NCBI GenBank assembly: GCA_016718385.1
Contig: JADKDK010000004.1
Location: 186,001-250,000 of the forward strand
Origin: Gammaproteobacteria bacterium
GTDB taxonomy: Bacteria > Pseudomonadota > Gammaproteobacteria > Pseudomonadales > UBA5518
Length of the DNA stretch: 64,000 nucleotides
Direction: 5' to 3'
Positions 1-8,536 of this stretch are shown here, in pieces. Numbering within the stretch: the stretch's first letter is position 1; every line of letters starts with the position of its first letter. The position numbers and the translations under genes are program-made. The notes under the pieces are model-generated. The model was not told the origin of the DNA. It worked only from the letters and a program-made list of their open reading frames with translations, and made no database searches.

Positions 1-926
1 ATTATCCGATCGTGTCGGTGGCCGCACCCGTCTGGGATCGATTCGAGCCGCTGGCGTCGGTGCGACGCGAGGCGGCTGCTGGCGGACAGCGATGCATCGA
101 GGTCGACGGAACCGTCATCGACAGCCGTACCTGCGATTTCTCCGATCCGCCGGAGACGCTGCTCGGCGTGCACCCCAGGCAGCAGCAGCGGCTGCTGCTG
201 GACGGCGTGGTGTACACCGCCGTGTTCTGCCCGCTCGACGGCCGCAAGAACTGGGAGGACCTGCTCAGCGCGTTCTGCTGGGCGTTTCGCGATGTCGGCG
301 ACTGCACGCTGGTGATGAAGCTGGTCCATCACGATCGTGACAAGGCGATGGAGGAGGTCCTGGCGGAACTGCGGCGGTTGCCCCGGATCGCCGCGCGGAT
401 CGTGCTTCTGCATGCCTACCTGGACGACGACCAGTACGCCAGGCTGGTATGCGCCACCGATTTTGCCGTCAACTCCTCGCTCGGCGAGGGCCAGTGCCTG
501 CCGCTCATGGAATACATGTCGGCCGGCGTACCGGCCATCGCGCCGGCGCACACGGCGATGCTCGACTACCTGGACGCGGAGTGCGGCTATCCCGTGCGCG
601 CGCACGAGGAGCTGTTTCACTGGCCGCAGGACATGGGTCTCATCCTGCGCACCCGGCGCTTTCGTCCGGAGTGGGAGTCGCTGATGCAGGCCTACGTGGC
701 GAGCCGCAGGCTCCGGCTCGGGGATTCGCCCGGGTACATGCGCCTCTCGCTGCGGGCGCGCGAGAGCCTGCAGGCTTATTGTTCGCGGCGCGTGGCGCGC
801 GCGCGGCTGTTGCGCTTCTTCCGCGCCCATGCCAGGGCGCTCGCGGCTGCGGCGCGCTTTTCGCGGCCGCGCTCGCGCCTCGACCGGTTGCTGGAGTTCC
901 TGGGTCGCGGGGAGGCGTTGCGCTGA
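1..926 (+). CDS. Glycosyltransferase family 4 (GT-B), 5' truncated by window edge
   Basis: Probably a sugar transferase of a surface-polysaccharide pathway. The frame is already open at base 3 and no convincing start is visible, so only about the last 305 residues are seen. They match the C-terminal nucleotide-sugar-binding half of GT-B enzymes. A CPLDGRKNW segment resembles the start of that domain, and EGQCLPLME fits the E-x7-E signature of GT4 enzymes, followed by SAGVPAIAP. The basic, Arg-rich tail has no known role. The stop overlaps the next start (TGATG), so the two genes are probably co-transcribed. The sugar donor and acceptor cannot be read from the sequence. Confidence 0.8.
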   Translation, partial: YPIVSVAAPVWDRFEPLASVRREAAAGGQRCIEVDGTVIDSRTCDFSDPPETLLGVHPRQQQRLLLDGVVYTAVFCPLDGRKNWEDLLSAFCWAFRDVGDCTLVMKLVHHDRDKAMEEVLAELRRLPRIAARIVLLHAYLDDDQYARLVCATDFAVNSSLGEGQCLPLMEYMSAGVPAIAPAHTAMLDYLDAECGYPVRAHEELFHWPQDMGLILRTRRFRPEWESLMQAYVASRRLRLGDSPGYMRLSLRARESLQAYCSRRVARARLLRFFRAHARALAAAARFSRPRSRLDRLLEFLGRGEALR

Positions 927-1855
927 TGGCGGGATCGCTGCGCGCCAGGGTGCGTGCCCTGCTGTCGCGGCGGCAGCGGACGCCGTTGCCCCCGGCGTCA
1001 ACCTCCGTCGGCGTCGACGCATTATCCTGCGAGGCCGCGGCTCCGTCCGATCCTGTCGGGTCCCCGGTGAATCCGCGCGCCGATGCGCGCCACTGCGGCC
1101 TCGTCGACATGGTGATGAGCGACTGGTTGAATGCCGAAACCGGTGAGCTCTTCAGCGGATTCTCGGTGGGCGCGCAGGAGCGCGTGCTCGATGTCGGCTG
1201 CGGCGACGGCCTGGCCGTGATGTTCGCGGCGCAGCAGGGCGCGCACACGACATTCTGCGACCTCGATCCGGCCAAGGTGGGCTCCCTGTCGGAGCGCCTG
1301 CTCGAGCGCGGCCTCACGCGCCATGCCGGGCTGGTGGCCAGCGGCGACCGCCTGCCGCTGCCGGACGGGTGCATGAGCCGTATCATCGCCACCGAGGTGC
1401 TGGAGCACGTGGAGGATCCCGCGGCCGTGCTGCGCGAGATGGTGCGCGTCGGCGCGCCGGGCGCGAAGTACTTGATCAGCGTGCCGGATGCGGCCTCCGA
1501 GCGCTTCCAGCAGCCGTTCGCGCACGCCTCCTATTTCGCGGCGCCCAATCACGTGCGCATCATCGAGCCGCGCGAGCTGGAGGAACTGGTCGAATCGTGC
1601 GGACTGCAGGTCGAGGGCCGCGGCCAGTGGGGTTTCTACTGGTTCCTGTGGATGAACTTCTTCTGGGCGAGCCAGCGGGAGGCCGGCGACGACGCGACGG
1701 CGATGGACCGGATCCGCCCGCCGTATCATCCGCTGTTGCAGAGCTGGACGGAGACCTGGACGCGCCTGCTGGAGCTGCCGGAAACCGAGGGCCTGCGCCG
1801 CGCGCTGAACGGGCTGATGCCGAAGAGCCGCGTGATCGTGGCGCGGCGCAAATAA
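926..1855 (+). CDS. Class I SAM-dependent methyltransferase
   Basis: A 309-residue protein with a Methyltransf_11-type core. Motif I DVGCGDG lies near residue 89, followed by CDLDPAK and then EVLEHVEDP, typical of the post-motif region. The first 70 residues are Arg/Pro/Ala-rich and look disordered. The ATG at 926 overlaps the upstream stop by one base, which supports this start over longer in-frame openings. It sits among glycosyltransferases and so probably methylates a glycan or a nucleotide sugar; the substrate is inferred from context only. Confidence 0.82.
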   Translation: MAGSLRARVRALLSRRQRTPLPPASTSVGVDALSCEAAAPSDPVGSPVNPRADARHCGLVDMVMSDWLNAETGELFSGFSVGAQERVLDVGCGDGLAVMFAAQQGAHTTFCDLDPAKVGSLSERLLERGLTRHAGLVASGDRLPLPDGCMSRIIATEVLEHVEDPAAVLREMVRVGAPGAKYLISVPDAASERFQQPFAHASYFAAPNHVRIIEPRELEELVESCGLQVEGRGQWGFYWFLWMNFFWASQREAGDDATAMDRIRPPYHPLLQSWTETWTRLLELPETEGLRRALNGLMPKSRVIVARRK

Positions 1856-1901
1856 CACGGGACACCGGTTGCCGCGGCAGCCGGGCAGGGGACATAGCGA
1901 C

Positions 1902-2852
1902 ATGGGCAGGTGGATCCAGGACGAGTCGCCGGGCGGCGACAGTGCAGTTGCCGCGATCGAGGCGCGCCTCGCGGCGCTGGAGTCCGGCCTCGCGGGCCTC
2001 GTTGCCGCGCAGGAGCAGGCGGCGCAGCCCAACTACGTCGAGCGCGGCACGCAGCAACTGCTGGCGATGCAGTACCGCCGCGATGCCGCCGCCGGCGTGG
2101 TGCACGACTTCGGGAGCGTCGAGTTCCGCAACCACTCGCAGAACGGCGAGGACGGCATCCTGCACTACCTGTTCAGCGTGATCGGCACGACCAGCAGGTA
2201 CGTGGTAGAGATGTGCGCCGGCAACGGGCGCGAGTGCAACGCCGCCAACCTGATCATCAACCACGGCTGGCACGCGCTGCTGTGCGACGGCAGCGAGGAG
2301 AACATCCGCATCGCCAACGATTTCTACTGGCGGCATCCGGACACGATGCGCATCCCTCCGGCGATCTGCCAGGCGTGGCTCACGGCGGAGAACGTCAACG
2401 AGGTGATCGCGCGCTACGGATTCGATCGCGAGATCGACCTGCTGTCGATCGATGTCGACGGCAACGACTACTGGCTGTGGCGGGCGATCACGGCAGCGAA
2501 TCCGCGCGTGGTGATCATCGAGATCCAGGCCGGCTGGATGGCCGATGCCGCGGTCACCGTGCCCTACGATCCGCAGTTCTGCGTGCGCAAGCTGGTCGAT
2601 CCGGTGCTGCAGACCGACGTCGACTATTGCGGCGCCTCGTTGCCGGCGATGGTGAAGCTCGGCCGCGAGAAGGGCTACCGGCTGGTGGGCGCCAACCGCT
2701 ACGGCTTCAACGTGGTGTTCGTGCGCAACGACATCGCCGCCGAGCTGTTGCCGGAGATCCCGGCCGAGCAGTGTTTTGGCCACCCGGTCGCACGCTGGCA
2801 GTACGGGCGCGTGCAGCCGCTGTTGCGGCGCGAAGCCTGGGTCGAGGTGTGA
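1902..2852 (+). CDS. FkbM/methyltransferase-like protein of glycan loci
   Basis: A 316-residue protein. Its middle part has NHSQNGEDGIL, a glycine-containing VEMCAGNG loop and LLSIDVDGNDYWLW, a pattern seen in proteins annotated as FkbM-like methyltransferases in polysaccharide clusters. The first 60 residues are predicted helical and Ala/Glu-rich. The ATG at 1902 is preceded by a purine-rich AGGGGACA and is preferred over an in-frame TTG at 1869. It lies 46 bp after a methyltransferase and 10 bp before a GT2 gene, so it is likely part of the same operon. Activity and substrate are unknown; the methyltransferase assignment is moderate. Confidence 0.6.
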   Translation: MGRWIQDESPGGDSAVAAIEARLAALESGLAGLVAAQEQAAQPNYVERGTQQLLAMQYRRDAAAGVVHDFGSVEFRNHSQNGEDGILHYLFSVIGTTSRYVVEMCAGNGRECNAANLIINHGWHALLCDGSEENIRIANDFYWRHPDTMRIPPAICQAWLTAENVNEVIARYGFDREIDLLSIDVDGNDYWLWRAITAANPRVVIIEIQAGWMADAAVTVPYDPQFCVRKLVDPVLQTDVDYCGASLPAMVKLGREKGYRLVGANRYGFNVVFVRNDIAAELLPEIPAEQCFGHPVARWQYGRVQPLLRREAWVEV

Positions 2853-2862
2853 GGCCAGCCAT

Positions 2863-3840
2863 ATGACGTCCATCGCCGTCGTCATTCCCGCCTACCGGGT
2901 CGCGCAGCAGATCGTGCCGCTGATCGCGCGCATCCCGCCGCTGGTCACGCGCATCATCGTGGTCGACGACGCCTGTCCGGAGCACAGCGGCGCGCTGGTG
3001 CGCCGGCAGGTGAGCGACCCGCGCGTGCAGTTGATCGTCCACGCGCAAAACCAGGGAGTGGGCGCCGCGGTGATCAGCGGGATGCGCGCGGCACTGGAGG
3101 GCGGCGCCGACATCGTGGTGAAGCTCGACGGCGATGCCCAGTACGATCCGGAGCTGATTCCCTACCTGGTCCAGCCCATCATCGAGGGCAGTGCCGACGT
3201 CACCAAGGGCAACCGCTTCTTCTTCCTCGAGGACGTGGCGCAGATGCCGGCGCTGCGCCTGTTCGGCAATGCCGTGCTCTCGTTCGTGAACAAGGCGGTC
3301 AGCGGTTACTGGGACGTGATGGACCCGACCAACGGCTTCATCGCGATCCACGCCGAAGTGCTGCACATGCTGCCGCTGGACAAGCTGGCGCCGCGCTATT
3401 TCTTCGAGAGCGACCTGCTGTTCCGGCTGGGCACGCTGCGCGCGGTGGTGCAGGACATGCCCGTGCGCGCGCACTACGCCGACGAACAGAGCAGCCTGCG
3501 CATCGGCGCCACCGTGCTCGGCTTTCCGCTGAAGTACGCCAGCCGCCTGCTGAAGCGGGTCTTCTACAACCATTTCCTGCGCGACTTCAATCTCGGTTCC
3601 GTGAGCCTGGTGGTGGGCCTGCTGCTGCTCGGCAGCGGCGGCATCTTCGGAGCGCTGGAGTGGTACCGCAGCTACGCGACCGGCCACCCGGCGACCGCCG
3701 GCACCGTGATGCTGGTCGCGCTGCAGCTGATCGTGAGTCTCAACCTGCTGATCCTGTTCCTCACCGTGGACATCGGCAACGTGCCGCGCAGGGTGCTGCA
3801 CCGCTCGGTGCTGCGCCAGTCGGGCAGGCGCAATCCGTGA
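2863..3840 (+). CDS. GT2 polyprenyl-phosphate-type glycosyltransferase (GtrB/DPM1-like)
   Basis: A 325-residue family 2 glycosyltransferase. The GT-A fold starts at once (SIAVVIPAYR), with VVDDACP near residue 35 and the DGDAQ metal-binding motif at 89-93. Two hydrophobic segments near residues 250-270 and 285-305 anchor the C-terminus in the membrane. This architecture is typical of enzymes that load a sugar onto undecaprenyl or dolichyl phosphate at the cytoplasmic face. Its stop overlaps the GTG of the next gene by 4 bp (GTGA). With the GT-C protein and the small transporter downstream it forms a set resembling a three-component glycan-modification system. The sugar is unknown. Confidence 0.82.
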   Translation: MTSIAVVIPAYRVAQQIVPLIARIPPLVTRIIVVDDACPEHSGALVRRQVSDPRVQLIVHAQNQGVGAAVISGMRAALEGGADIVVKLDGDAQYDPELIPYLVQPIIEGSADVTKGNRFFFLEDVAQMPALRLFGNAVLSFVNKAVSGYWDVMDPTNGFIAIHAEVLHMLPLDKLAPRYFFESDLLFRLGTLRAVVQDMPVRAHYADEQSSLRIGATVLGFPLKYASRLLKRVFYNHFLRDFNLGSVSLVVGLLLLGSGGIFGALEWYRSYATGHPATAGTVMLVALQLIVSLNLLILFLTVDIGNVPRRVLHRSVLRQSGRRNP

Positions 3841-6138
3841 CGGCGGCGCGCGTGGCCACGACGCAGCGCGGTCCCGACGTGGTGGCGGCAGTATTGATCC
3901 TGGCGGCCACGCTGGCGCTGTTCGCGCCGGCGCTGTTCGGCCCGCGCGCGATCCTCATCGGCGATTCGCCCTTTCACGGCATCCCGATGCTGCACTACCT
4001 GCGCGAGGTGCTGTACGGGCACTACAGCCTGCTGTGGACGGACCTGGTATACGCCGGGCACCCGGTCTTCGCCGAGAGCCAGGGCGGCTTCCTCAATCCG
4101 CTGAACCTGCTGGTCGCGGCGCTGTTCGAGCCGGTCACCGGCGTGGACGTCTATCACTTCCTGTGCACGTTCCTGTGCGCGCTCGGCGTGCACCTGCTCT
4201 GCCGCGAGCTCGGCTGTCGCGCGTCCAGCTCGCTGTTCGGCGCGACGGCCATGGCCGCATCGACGATGTGGCTGACGCTGCAGGGTAACCTTACGATCTC
4301 GAATGTCACGATGTGTGTGCCGTGGGTGATGCTGGCGTTCGAGCGCCTGCTGCGGCAACCCGACGTTACCGCTGGACTGTGGCTCGCGCTCGCGATGAGC
4401 TACCTGGTGCTCGCCGGCTATCCGCACGTGGTGCAGGGCATGGCGGTGTTCCTGTTCGTGTCGCTGGTGCCGCGCGCAGCCGGCTGGGCGCGCAAAGGGG
4501 GAATTGGCGGCAAGGCTGCGCTCCCTGGTCGCGCCCGGCGTGGTGGCCGTGGTGTTCACGCTCGGATTGTGTGCGGCACAGTTGCTGCCGATGTTCGAGC
4601 TGGCCAGCGAGTCCTATCGCGCGGCGGGAGTGGACTACGTGCGTTTCGCGCCGCAGACTTTCCTGCGCGGCTTGCTGTTCGCGGACATCGTGCCCGAGGA
4701 GCTCACGCCAAACTTCACGTTGCTCGGCAGCATGGCCGTGTCGATGCTGTTCCTCTCGGGCGCGCTGGCGGCGCGTGGGGCGCGCGCACTCGGTATGCTG
4801 CTGGCGACGCTGTTCCTGTGCTATCTAGGCTTCGGCGCGCAGGCGCCGGGCTTCGAGTTCATCCATCGGCACGGCCTGGTGCCCGGGATGCGCTATTTCC
4901 GCCTGATGACGCCGTATTTCTACATCGGAGTGGTCGGCGTGTGCGTGGTCGCAGCGCTCGGCGTCGAAGCCTGGGCCGACGCGAGAGCGAACGCGCGGCG
5001 TCGCCTCGCGCTGATCGCCTGCAGCGCGGTGCCGGTGCTGGCCGGCGCGGTGGTGCTGCACACGGCGCAGGTGCACTGGTGGCACTACGCGAGCCTCGCG
5101 CTGTGCGTACTGTGCGGCGGGGCGGCGATTGCGACCGGCCGCGAGGCGCTGCTGCCGGTGGCGCTGCTGGCCGTACTGGCTGTCGAAGTCTGTGTGCTGC
5201 GCGCGGGCGCGATCTACTTCGCGCCGGCCGATCTGATGGCGCGCCCCGGTGTGCTGCAGCGCACCTGCTTCGCGCGGGCCGGCTGCACAGCCACGACGGC
5301 GGACCTGTCGATCAACACGGTCGCCGTGAGCTTTGCGCACGCGCGCTCGCGCGAGGCGCCGCTCGGCCTGCCGCGCGCGGTCGCCTCCTTCTCGCCGATG
5401 ACCAACATGCTGTGGGACGTGCGCGCCATCGGCGGCGCGATGGCGTTGCAGCTCGAGCGCTCCAAGCTCGCCACCGACCTGGTGCGCGAGGAGATGCTGC
5501 AGGGAAGTGCGCGCGCGCCGGGCGCGCGGATCACCGACATCCTCGGCGTGCGCTACCTCACGCTCGGCGGCTTCGCGCCGGCCGCGGATGCCGCGCTGCG
5601 CAGCAGCGAGGCGCTTGCCCCGCTCAGCGAGAACCCGGCCGCGCGCGGCAGGTTCCAGTACTATCGCGATGCCGTGTTCGTGGACTCCGCCGCCGCGGCG
5701 CTGGCGCGTTTCCGCCGTGCCGAGCCCTGTGCCTCGCTGCCGATCGTGATCGAGGGCATGCCGCCGCCGCAGGATCCGCGGCCCGGCTGCGACGCCGCAC
5801 CCGCGCCAGACGCTTTCCGCATCGAGTCCAGGTCGGCGACGGCCGCCGACATGCGCCTCGAGGTGCATACCGATGCGCCGGGCTGGCTGTTCGTGGCCGA
5901 TTCCTGGTATCCCGGCTGGCGCGCGCGCGTGAACGGCGAGGACCGCACCGTGTACCCGGCACAGTTGACGGGCAAGGCGGTGCGCCTGGATGCGGGCCTC
6001 AATCGCGTGCGCTTGCGCTACGCGCCGTTGTCGTTTCGCATCGGGGCGTACATCAGCCTGGCGACGGTGCTCGCGTTCGCGCTCATCGCGCTGCGCGCGC
6101 GGTTACGGCGCGGCAATGTGCAGGAGGCAACGGCCTGA
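3837..6138 (+). pseudogene. YfhO-like GT-C membrane glycosyltransferase, frame broken near 4497
   Basis: A large polytopic membrane protein of YfhO type. The N-terminus has GDSPFHGIPM, resembling the GT-C acidic first-loop motif, and the end has ADSWYPGW plus a final membrane helix, as in YfhO proteins. Translation starts at GTG 3837, overlapping the previous stop. The frame runs in phase 3 to the GGGGG at 4497-4501 and continues only in phase 1. Removing one G restores a continuous protein of about 766 residues, so a sequencing indel is more likely than decay. Family knowledge suggests sugar transfer from a polyprenyl carrier on the periplasmic side. As assembled, the gene is split. Confidence 0.75.
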
Positions 6139-6860
6139 TGTTCGAGCAGTTCCCCAAGACGCGTCCCGCATTGCCCGAGGAGATCGCGCGCATCTACGTG
6201 CGCTGGTATCGCGAGAACCGCGAGGGCGGCTCGGCCGCGGCCAGTGCCGCCCAGGCCGTGGAGGCCTGGCTGCACCGGCAGGTGGCTGCCGACCTGCGCC
6301 CCGGCGCGAGCGGCGTCAGCACGCTGGAGCTCGGCGCGGGCACGCTGAACCAGCTCGGCTTCGAGCCGGCGTGCGGCCCCTACGACATCGTCGAGCCCTT
6401 TGCCGAGCTGTTCCGGGACTCGCCCGCTCTCGCACGCGTGCGCCACGTCCATGCCGACATCCGCGAGGTGCCCGCCGAGGCGCGCTATGACAGGATCACC
6501 TCGAGCGCGGTGCTCGAGCACCTGTGCGATCTGCCGGAGGTGCTCGCGCGCTCGTGCCTGCTGCTCGCCGAGGGCGGCACCTTCCGCGCATCGATTCCCA
6601 GCGAGGGCACCTGGGTGTGGTACCTGAGCTGGAGACTGAGCACCGGTCTGGAGTTCTGGCTGCGTCATCGCCTCGATTACGGCAGGATCATGCGCCACGA
6701 GCACGTGAACACGGCGCGCGAGATCGAGGAGGTGCTGCGCTACTTCTTCGGAGAGGTGTCGATGAAGGTGTTCGGACTGTCGCGCGGCATTTCCCTTTTC
6801 CAGCACTTTGCCTGCGCGCAGCCGCGCCGCGATCGCGCGCACGCGTATCTGCACGGCTGA
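6138..6860 (+). CDS. Class I SAM-dependent methyltransferase
   Basis: A 240-residue protein with a methyltransferase fold. The glycine-rich SAM loop is ELGAGTLNQLG near residues 60-70, the acidic strand-2 end is DIVEPF, and SSAVLEHLCDLPEV follows, as in Methyltransf_11/23 proteins. The ATG overlaps the stop of the upstream GT-C gene (TGATG) and an AGGAGG Shine-Dalgarno lies about 10 bp upstream, so the start is well supported. Co-transcription with the glycan genes suggests it modifies a sugar or lipid-linked intermediate; no substrate can be named. Confidence 0.8.
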   Translation: MFEQFPKTRPALPEEIARIYVRWYRENREGGSAAASAAQAVEAWLHRQVAADLRPGASGVSTLELGAGTLNQLGFEPACGPYDIVEPFAELFRDSPALARVRHVHADIREVPAEARYDRITSSAVLEHLCDLPEVLARSCLLLAEGGTFRASIPSEGTWVWYLSWRLSTGLEFWLRHRLDYGRIMRHEHVNTAREIEEVLRYFFGEVSMKVFGLSRGISLFQHFACAQPRRDRAHAYLHG

Positions 6861-6889
6861 CACTCTCTCATTCGCCCCGGGGGGGCCAG

Positions 6890-7237
6890 ATGATGACGAA
6901 CAAGGTCTACGCGCTCGCGATACTCACGATCCTGCTGAACGCGGTCGCGCAGATACTGATGAAGGCGGGCGCCTCGGCATCCGCGGCCGACGCCGCGCCG
7001 TTGCTGCGGGCCTGGGGACTGATCGGCGCGGCGCTGCTGATCTACGTGATCGGGATGGCGCTGTGGATCTACGTGCTCAGGCAGGTCGAGCTCACGCTGG
7101 TCTACCCGTTCATGGCGCTGTCCTTCGTGGTGGTGCCGTTGCTGAGCGTGCTGTTCCTGGGCGAGCGCGTCGACCTGCCGTACATGGCCGGCGTCGTGCT
7201 GATCATGGGCGGAATCTACCTGTGCAGCGCCGTTTGA
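6890..7237 (+). CDS. EmrE/ArnE-like small four-helix transporter (putative lipid-linked sugar flippase)
   Basis: A 115-residue protein with four hydrophobic helices, and the length and pattern of the SMR/EamA half-transporters. The sequence VYPFMALSFVVVPLLS followed by LGERV is typical of ArnE/ArnF and EmrE relatives. ArnE/ArnF are known to flip undecaprenyl-phosphate-aminoarabinose. Here the neighbours are a GT2 that could load a polyprenyl phosphate and a GT-C enzyme that could unload it, so a flippase role is a reasonable inference. ATG 6890 and 6893 are both possible starts; a purine-poor GGGGGG tract precedes them. A drug-export role is less likely in this context. Confidence 0.7.
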   Translation: MMTNKVYALAILTILLNAVAQILMKAGASASAADAAPLLRAWGLIGAALLIYVIGMALWIYVLRQVELTLVYPFMALSFVVVPLLSVLFLGERVDLPYMAGVVLIMGGIYLCSAV

Positions 7238-7297
7238 GGTTGCTGCGCGCCGGCGCCGCGGCGGCGTCGCGGCCGGACAATTGCGGAGCGTGACGAG

Positions 7298-8452
7298 ATG
7301 AAGGGAAGGATCGACGACATCGAGGTGCTGCGTGCGATCGCGGTCATCTTCGTGTGCATCGAGCACATGCACATGAACCTGTTCGCGTGGGTCGGCGGGC
7401 CACTGCACACGACCTTCTTCGGCTGGACCGGGATGTGGTCCGGCGTGGATCTCTTTTTCGTGATCTCGGGATTCGTGATCGCGCGCAGCCTCGTTCCCGC
7501 GATCACGGCCGCGGATTCGACGCACGAGCGCCTGGTGACGACGCTCGCCTTCTGGATCCGCCGCGCGTGGCGCCTGATTCCCTCGGCGTGGCTGTGGCTG
7601 GCCGTGATCCTGGTCGCCTGCGTGTTCTTCGACCGCTCCGGCGCCTGGGGTTCGCTGCGCGCGAACCTCGAGGGCGCGCTCACCGCGGTGTTCAACGTGA
7701 ACAATCTTCGGGTGATGCTCACCTACGGGAAATTCGAGGCCGGCGCGACCTTCCCCTACTGGAGCCTGTCGCTGGAAGAGCAGTTCTACCTGGTGCTGCC
7801 CTTCGTGATCTGGCTTTGCGGCAAACGCCTGCCGCTGGTGCTCGCCGTGGTGGTGGTGCTGCAGCTGGTGTTTCCGCGCACGCCGCTCGGCACCATCATG
7901 CGCTGCGACGCGCTGGCGCTCGGCGTGCTGATCGCGATCTGGTCGCGCCTGGACAGCTACCGGCTGTTCGAGCCGCTGTTCATGGCAAACCGCGGGGTAC
8001 GTATCGCGCTGGTGAGCATACTCGCCGGCGGCCTGGCCCTCGCCGGCGGCGAGGACATGCACGTGCCGGTGCCGATGAGCCTGGTGGCCTTCATCGGCGC
8101 GATCCTGGTGTTCATGGCGTCCTACGACCGCAACTACATCATGGCGCCGGGCTGGATCAAGAAACTGTTGCTGTGGGTGGGCAGCCGTTCCTACGCGATC
8201 TACCTGATCCACATCCCGGCCTATTTCGCGACGCGCGAGATCTGGTTCCGCCTGCAGCCCCCGGGCATCGGTTTCGATCCGAATTTCACCGGCAAATTCC
8301 TCGCGACGGCGGTGGTGCTGATGGTGGTGTTGGCGGAGCTCAATTACCGGCTGGTCGAGGTGCCGCTGCGCCGGCGCGGGGCGGAGATCGCCACACGCTT
8401 TCGCGCAGAGCGCCTCGCCCCGGGGCCGCAGGTGGCGGGTGGCCCGGGCTGA
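7298..8452 (+). CDS. Acyltransferase 3 family membrane protein (OafA-like)
   Basis: A 384-residue integral membrane O-acyltransferase. The N-terminus EVLRAIAVIFVCIEHMH carries the family's conserved Arg and a His-rich end to helix 1. FFVISGFVIARS and YWSLSLEEQFYLVLP are classic acyltransferase-3 motifs. About ten hydrophobic segments follow. Such proteins transfer acetyl or other acyl groups onto exported glycans. No SGNH domain is fused at the C-terminus. It lies 60 bp after the small transporter in the same direction. A second family member is encoded convergently at 10696-11802. Confidence 0.88.
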   Translation: MKGRIDDIEVLRAIAVIFVCIEHMHMNLFAWVGGPLHTTFFGWTGMWSGVDLFFVISGFVIARSLVPAITAADSTHERLVTTLAFWIRRAWRLIPSAWLWLAVILVACVFFDRSGAWGSLRANLEGALTAVFNVNNLRVMLTYGKFEAGATFPYWSLSLEEQFYLVLPFVIWLCGKRLPLVLAVVVVLQLVFPRTPLGTIMRCDALALGVLIAIWSRLDSYRLFEPLFMANRGVRIALVSILAGGLALAGGEDMHVPVPMSLVAFIGAILVFMASYDRNYIMAPGWIKKLLLWVGSRSYAIYLIHIPAYFATREIWFRLQPPGIGFDPNFTGKFLATAVVLMVVLAELNYRLVEVPLRRRGAEIATRFRAERLAPGPQVAGGPG

Positions 8453-8536
8453 TCGTCTGCGTTCTGCGTCGAGGCGTACCGGTGAAAGCCCGCACGTTCG
8501 TACCATCTGTCGCGCGAGGTGCCGGAGGGTGACTCC

